This document shows, one piece after another, positions 60,901-64,000 of a stretch of 64,000 bases of DNA. The position numbers and the translations under genes were made by a program. Numbering within the stretch: the first letter of the stretch is position 1; the number at the start of each line of letters is the position of its first letter. Under the pieces are notes generated by a model that saw only the letters and a list, made by a program, of their open reading frames with translations, searched no databases and was not told the DNA's origin. Origin of the DNA: Bacteroidia bacterium (lineage in GTDB: Bacteria; Bacteroidota; Bacteroidia; CAILMK01; JBBDIG01); NCBI GenBank assembly GCA_040880525.1, contig JBBDIG010000040.1, positions 38,892-102,891 of the forward strand, read 5' to 3'.

Positions 60901-62812
60901 TTACCTGGATATAACTATTCCGGATCACCGTGTCAGCACACGCGCCACCTGCCTGGGCTATAAGTTTGACAGAATAAATTCCCGGATCCGGGAATGTGAC
61001 TTTGGGAGAAGCTGCTGTCGTATTCAGCAGCACATTACCTGTGGCCGTTTCGGTGATGGTCCAATTGACAGAAGCCGATATCCCAGTCGTGTTGATGATC
61101 CTGATGCGGGTATTTCTTCCGTTGCAGAGCACGGTATCATCTGCTTCAAAGTTTACCTGAAGATGGTCAACCGTAACCACGGAGTGTACTTTTACTGAAT
61201 CGCTGCATCCATCCTGATTGGTGATAGCCAGGCTGACATCATAATCACCCACAGAAGAATAAGAAAGCGAAGGCCTCGCGGCACTTGAAGTGCTGAGCAG
61301 GGTAACGCCATCCAAATCATAAAATCTCCAGGAATAGACGGTGAGGCCATCCTGGCAGGTAGAATCTGTTTTCGTAGAAAAAACGACTTGCTGACCGGGG
61401 CAAACAATTTTTGGAGAGGCTGCAACAGTGGCCTTCAAAGGCTCCAACCGGATAAAACCTTTTTTCTTGTTTGATTTCACACAACCATTTCCATCACTTA
61501 CAGTGAGTTCCACATCATGCTTTCCTGACTGGGTGTAATTGAAGGAAGGATTGCGCTGATTTGAGGAACCTGCTGCACTGCCGGAGCCATTATAAAAAGT
61601 CCATGCATAAGAGGGCGTGCCCGGCCCGGAATAACTTGTATTTCCAGAGTTGAAATTCACATTCAGCGGCACTTTGCATCCACAGGTTTTGTCGGCCGTG
61701 AAATTGGGCGCAAGATTAACTACCTGCACGGTATCCACAGCATCCGAGATGCAGCCGTTATCATTATATTTGAGCCGTACCGTTTTTTTTCCGGCATCTT
61801 CATAAGACACAATTTGCGAATCGGCCTCAGATGCACCATCCACAGTCGCTCCTGCTAATATCCAGGAAAAGTTGTCCGGATCCAGGCTGTTGATGGCCGT
61901 TTGCGCTGTAAATTTGGTTTCCGTACAGACATAGTGCGAGCTGAGTTGTAACGATAAACTGTGCTTCGTTCCGCTATTTATCAATGAATCTTCCTTAAGA
62001 TGATAGCTGCATCCCACAGCAGTGGTGATTTCCAACTTCACATCATAACTGCCCGGAGAAGAATATGCGATACCGGACGGAGCAGCATTTGCGGAAGTTC
62101 CCGGAATGGCTCCATCGAACGTCCATAAAATGGAAGACACGGATTGTGGAGGTGCTGCCGTAAAGCTAAAGTTAACGCTATCCCCTGCGCAAAAGGCTGT
62201 TGGAGAAGCTTGGATATTCAATTCAGGAGCCTTCACAACAAGTATAGAATCTAGGGAATTCAATGCCTCGCAGCCATTGCTGTCTACCACCTTTAGATTG
62301 ATCCGAAAATATCCTTCCTTTCCAAATACATGATTAATGGTAGCTGATGTATCAGGATAATATTGGCTGCCAATGCTCCATGAATGCTGCATCGCAATGG
62401 GCGTATTATTACTGATGGAAAGGGTATCATCCAGATCGCATACCGTGAGAGAGGAAACATTTATGGGTGGATTGCTGGCAGGAGCGCCAATGGTAATGAA
62501 ATTACCTTTGATGACGCTGCATGTCTGGCTGCCATTCATCACGAGCAGCTCCACATCGAAGGTGCCGGTTTTGTTAGAGATCCAGAACAGAGTATCTACG
62601 GTTAATGAAGTGTCTCCGTCTATCACCCAATTCACCTGACTTCCGGATGGCAAATTTTCCGGGTAGAAATAAATGGCATCGAACAGACAGGCGCGCTGCT
62701 TCGAAGCCGTAAAATCCAATCCCGGACACTGTGCCGAAACCACGGCTGCATGAAGGGTCAAATAAAGTGCGGCTAAAACTGCAAAAAAGAAACGTCCACC
62801 AACTCCAGACAT
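57932..62812 (-). CDS. Giant T9SS type B cargo protein with many PKD domains
   Basis: 1626-aa secreted surface protein. Signal peptide to about VVSAQ (residue 28). Residues about 100-1170 are a long run of PKD-like domains, about 75-90 aa each, with the hallmark [W/F]-x-F-[GD]-DG-x-pattern (SFFWDFGDGQRLVSIQ, FYWDFNNDGITDDTTENPEY, RWWDFGDTSRTADTS) and a C-terminal Y-x-V-x-L strand. From about 1175 to 1535 are fibronectin-III-like segments (VELEWNNDNIRGFKHYLVHR; TNREIILDW-type; EYCYYVVARNPQGYESRSNR). The end, IPTAFSPNGDDKNETFRVAG to YNRWGEELWYTRNIREGW, is the type B sorting domain. No enzyme domain seen. Divergent from mscS, convergent with priA. Confidence 0.9.
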   Translation of the reverse strand: MSGVGGRFFFAVLAALYLTLHAAVVSAQCPGLDFTASKQRACLFDAIYFYPENLPSGSQVNWVIDGDTSLTVDTLFWISNKTGTFDVELLVMNGSQTCSVIKGNFITIGAPASNPPINVSSLTVCDLDDTLSISNNTPIAMQHSWSIGSQYYPDTSATINHVFGKEGYFRINLKVVDSNGCEALNSLDSILVVKAPELNIQASPTAFCAGDSVNFSFTAAPPQSVSSILWTFDGAIPGTSANAAPSGIAYSSPGSYDVKLEITTAVGCSYHLKEDSLINSGTKHSLSLQLSSHYVCTETKFTAQTAINSLDPDNFSWILAGATVDGASEADSQIVSYEDAGKKTVRLKYNDNGCISDAVDTVQVVNLAPNFTADKTCGCKVPLNVNFNSGNTSYSGPGTPSYAWTFYNGSGSAAGSSNQRNPSFNYTQSGKHDVELTVSDGNGCVKSNKKKGFIRLEPLKATVAASPKIVCPGQQVVFSTKTDSTCQDGLTVYSWRFYDLDGVTLLSTSSAARPSLSYSSVGDYDVSLAITNQDGCSDSVKVHSVVTVDHLQVNFEADDTVLCNGRNTRIRIINTTGISASVNWTITETATGNVLLNTTAASPKVTFPDPGIYSVKLIAQAGGACADTVIRNSYIQVNGISTNITANDTGGCPPFSTALQGNVTNHNISGDAGNVTVNWIRPSNNSPLTYSSSTAENTTVNIASKGCYDVELKVTNAGGCSFTDFRKDFLCAGVVADFDAPVRGCLHEKVALSNTSSVNAKSYKWFSSRSQGYFLPSDTASDPEFYATDDGTFQISLIATDTFGCADTTTKGIDIDHFAADFSTPDTAGQCSPAFIDFEISALNADSFFWDFGDGQRLVSIQKIASNLYDLQNADSLNNFYDVTLIAKSINGCYDTMVKPQFVNIIGPFLKFTYLNNTGCEPLEVQFVDANESVLSFLFDYGDNSPLSSNRVSGHTYMARPNDTLTIYRPTVIATDNKGCIRQFTPDDSIVVYKEPVAAFRISDTQGCEPFQIQFTSTSSFASKFYWDFNNDGITDDTTENPEYSFDAGVYSVKLVAESPYGCLDTMLIPQLITVYENPEAKMDFDTTVVCFLAEVYFYDLSSGPAPLIKRWWDFGDTSRTADTSSQTNPFYVYQSPGFYSTSLIVEDINGCRDTQIFNYVEVVDTAPLAYSGLKFVTVNADNEVELEWNNDNIRGFKHYLVHRQEPTGFVIFDTIQQETITQLTDTVPQPQDGSQCYDLQVQINCLTKSLLDQEHCTIWLQTRKGAEREIILDWTPYQGWTQVLEYDIFRSDGAEFAQIATVDPTQLSYTDTGLCNLEYCYYVVARNPQGYESRSNRSCTIPDYLMHTTPLLLYRTTVHNDENTLTQWERGEDANLQRYVIDRYAPQAGWEQEYATTTDTFFMDEQALVHEEPYLYKVFMEHVCHEKSPESNPGTSIFLKLQVISDRFFLNWQAYRDFKHGVNRYLVQKQQDDGSFRLIASLPASDTSYSSTDVEMFATESCFRIIAIENVTDQPSISNIACNMLPSRLHIPTAFSPNGDDKNETFRVAGIFLQEATGATDPDVFHFTIYNRWGEELWYTRNIREGWDGTVDGILQPEGVYVFVVRATGLDQQRYYEKGTVTLIR

Positions 62813-62839
62813 AGCACTGTACTTAAGTTATAAAAAGGA

Positions 62840-62859
62840 CACAAACACTCCCGTTTGTG
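62840..62859. repeat. Inverted repeat upstream of the giant PKD gene
   Basis: CACAAAC-ACTCCC-GTTTGTG: 7-bp arms with a 6-base loop, starting 28 bases before the start codon of the PKD gene. Could be a 5' leader hairpin or operator. Confidence 0.35.
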
Positions 62860-62944
62860 CCAAAATCCCATTTTCTCCCCGTCCCAAAATTAACATCTTT
62901 TATGGCATTTTGATATTAAAACGATGCCTTAACAAAAACAAAAT

Positions 62945-62991
62945 CTGAGAACCGAGCATCAGGCTCTCAGCAACATGGTTTTTTACCTTTG
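62945..62991 (+). promoter_or_regulatory. mscS promoter region with an adjacent inverted repeat
   Basis: TACCTTTG at 62984-62991 fits the -7 consensus, 34 bases before the mscS ATG. No TTTG occurs at -33; instead an inverted repeat CTGAG...CTCAG with inner CC/GG pairs (62945-62970) covers that region and may bind a regulator. Confidence 0.4.
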
Positions 62992-63024
62992 CAAACCTTT
63001 CAGCACAATCTAAATTAATATGAA

Positions 63025-63867
63025 ATGGAATTTTTAGAAAAGAATTTAATTGCGGTGGCTGACCTGCTCCGCGTGTATGGCTTAAGGATCATTATCGCGC
63101 TTTTAGTTCTGGTGGCGGGCCTCTGGATAATTAAAGGCATCAGAAGAGTTACGGGCAAAGTCCTTCACAAGCGAAATGTTGACATCTCATTGCATCCATT
63201 TCTGCTGACGCTGGTATCAGTTGGTTTAAAGGTGCTGCTCTTCATTTCCGTTGCCGCTATGATTGGTATAGAGACCACCTCATTTATTGCTGTGATCGGT
63301 GCCGCAGGCCTGGCCGTGGGGCTGGCCTTGCAAGGCAGCCTTGCAAATTTTGCTGGAGGTGTGCTGATTCTATTGTTAAAGCCCTTTCGGGTAGGAGATT
63401 TTATTGATGGTGCTGGCAAAAGCGGGACAGTTCAGGAAATCCTGATCTTTTATACCATATTGAAATCACCGGATAACAGGACCATCATTGTTCCCAATGG
63501 AAAGCTTTCCAATGACGTTATCACCAATTTTTCAGTAGAAGCAAACAGGCGGCTGGACCTCACCTTCGGGATCGGATATGGCGATGATATTCCTAAAGCG
63601 AAGGAAGTGATCCGTCAAATTATCACTGCAGATGAACGCATATTGACGGCCCCTGAACCGGTGATCGTGGTTTCTGAGCTGGGCGACAGTGCCGTAAATA
63701 TCACGATCAAGGTGTGGGTGGAGCGGGGTGAATACTGGCCACTCAACTATGACCTTCAGGAAAACGTGAAATTAGCGTTTGATAAGGATAAAATTTCCAT
63801 ACCTTTCCCGCAGCGCGATATTCACATGTATACCAGCAACGGAGATGGCAGTTCAGGAAAAAATTAA
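63025..63867 (+). CDS. mscS: Small-conductance mechanosensitive channel (MscS family)
   Basis: Opens under membrane tension to release solutes after hypo-osmotic shock. 280 aa, about three membrane helices: LRIIIALLVLVAGLWII, PFLLTLVSVGLKVLLFISVA, and the pore-lining TM3 SFIAVIGAAGLAVGLALQGS followed by LANFAGGVLILLLKPFRVGD. The cytoplasmic vestibule contains GTVQEILIFYTILKSPDNR, VPNGKLSNDVITNFS, RLDLTFGIGYGDD and the end ISIPFPQRDIHMY. All typical MscS. It ends 133 bases before the window edge. Confidence 0.95.
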   Translation: MEFLEKNLIAVADLLRVYGLRIIIALLVLVAGLWIIKGIRRVTGKVLHKRNVDISLHPFLLTLVSVGLKVLLFISVAAMIGIETTSFIAVIGAAGLAVGLALQGSLANFAGGVLILLLKPFRVGDFIDGAGKSGTVQEILIFYTILKSPDNRTIIVPNGKLSNDVITNFSVEANRRLDLTFGIGYGDDIPKAKEVIRQIITADERILTAPEPVIVVSELGDSAVNITIKVWVERGEYWPLNYDLQENVKLAFDKDKISIPFPQRDIHMYTSNGDGSSGKN

Positions 63868-63977
63868 ACGGGAATTCTTCAGGCATACTAATATGGTTAT
63901 ACGCGTTCGCCTCAGAAAATCCGAAACTTTTATTTCATATAAAAGTTATAGGTATAGGCGCTTAGGTAGCAATATGT

Positions 63978-63985
63978 TATTTTTG
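63978..63985 (+). promoter_or_regulatory. -7 element at the window edge
   Basis: TATTTTTG fits TAnnTTTG. It is followed by CTCC and then an ATG at 63990 (ATG TTA AAG), so a gene may begin here with almost no leader. It runs off the window. Confidence 0.4.
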
Positions 63986-63989
63986 CTCC

Positions 63990-64000
63990 ATGTTAAAGAG
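63990..64000 (+). CDS. Possible start of the next gene (partial)
   Basis: Only ATG TTA AAG and two bases are visible (M-L-K). It is suggested only by the -7 box four bases upstream; no product can be named. Confidence 0.2.

Noticed and set aside
1..64000. tRNA, rRNA, insertion sequences, prophage or defence islands
   Set aside because: I looked for clover-leaf sequences, transposase motifs with terminal repeats, and known defence domains, and saw none that I could support by eye.

Overview
The window looks like a chromosomal segment of a Bacteroidota bacterium (order not determinable by eye). Evidence: a short primary sigma factor of the Bacteroidota RpoD type; repeated promoter elements of the form TAnnTTTG, sometimes with TTTG about 17-20 bases upstream; almost no Shine-Dalgarno sequences before start codons; the gliding lipoprotein GldB; PorT-like outer-membrane barrels; and secreted proteins ending in type IX secretion (T9SS) sorting domains of both type A and type B. 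Most of the window is ordinary housekeeping DNA. I saw no tRNA, rRNA, CRISPR array, intact transposase or phage gene.

Layout. 1-9.9 kb: gyrA with a TPR gene, xseA-xseB, an AT-hook/winged-helix chromatin-type protein, an M20 amidohydrolase, a small Rho-N-like protein, and rpoD with an unusual leader. 9.9-18.0 kb: recR, a membrane glycosyltransferase fusion and ridA as one overlapping minus-strand cluster, an M23 lipoprotein peptidase, gldB, a beta-barrel gene and nadE. 18.2-22.4 kb: ahcY, DUF1905 and VOC genes, and a sodium:solute symporter. 22.4-25.3 kb: the gene-poor part, with eroded coding traces, an acidic lipoprotein, a broken chimeric copy of an EGF-like lipoprotein, and the intact EGF-like lipoprotein. 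25.5-32.3 kb: a DEAD-box helicase, a barrel protein, the class III polyhydroxyalkanoate (PHA) synthase pair phaC-phaE, marR, miaE and a Spy-like periplasmic protein. 32.5-42.1 kb: a TlpA-like thiol protein, a REC-histidine kinase, an XRE regulator, a DUF6580 membrane protein, an MFS exporter, recG, a thioredoxin-like lipoprotein and floA. 42.5-46.4 kb: aceE, pnuC and a YfcE-type phosphodiesterase. 46.4-64 kb: two giant PKD-type T9SS cargo proteins, a dodecin-like protein, a CDF metal exporter, a T9SS M28 peptidase, a fatty acid desaturase, priA and mscS.

Functional threads: DNA topology, repair and replication restart (gyrA, xseAB, recR, recG, priA); NAD supply (nadE, pnuC); the cell surface and T9SS (gldB, two type B giants, one type A peptidase); carbon storage and pyruvate entry (phaEC, aceE); metal, thiol and lipid homeostasis.

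No clear new defence or mobile system is present. The observations I rate highest are: (1) rpoD preceded by a full AAGGAGGT lying inside a 10-codon leader ORF that overlaps its start, in a phylum whose ribosomes normally ignore such sequences; (2) a glycosyltransferase fused to a polyprenyl sugar-phosphate transferase that seems to have lost its catalytic middle; (3) a chimeric remnant of an EGF-like lipoprotein gene; (4) an AT-hook plus HARE-HTH-like protein; (5) an eroded region at 22.4-23.3 kb. All product names come from reading motifs, not from database searches.
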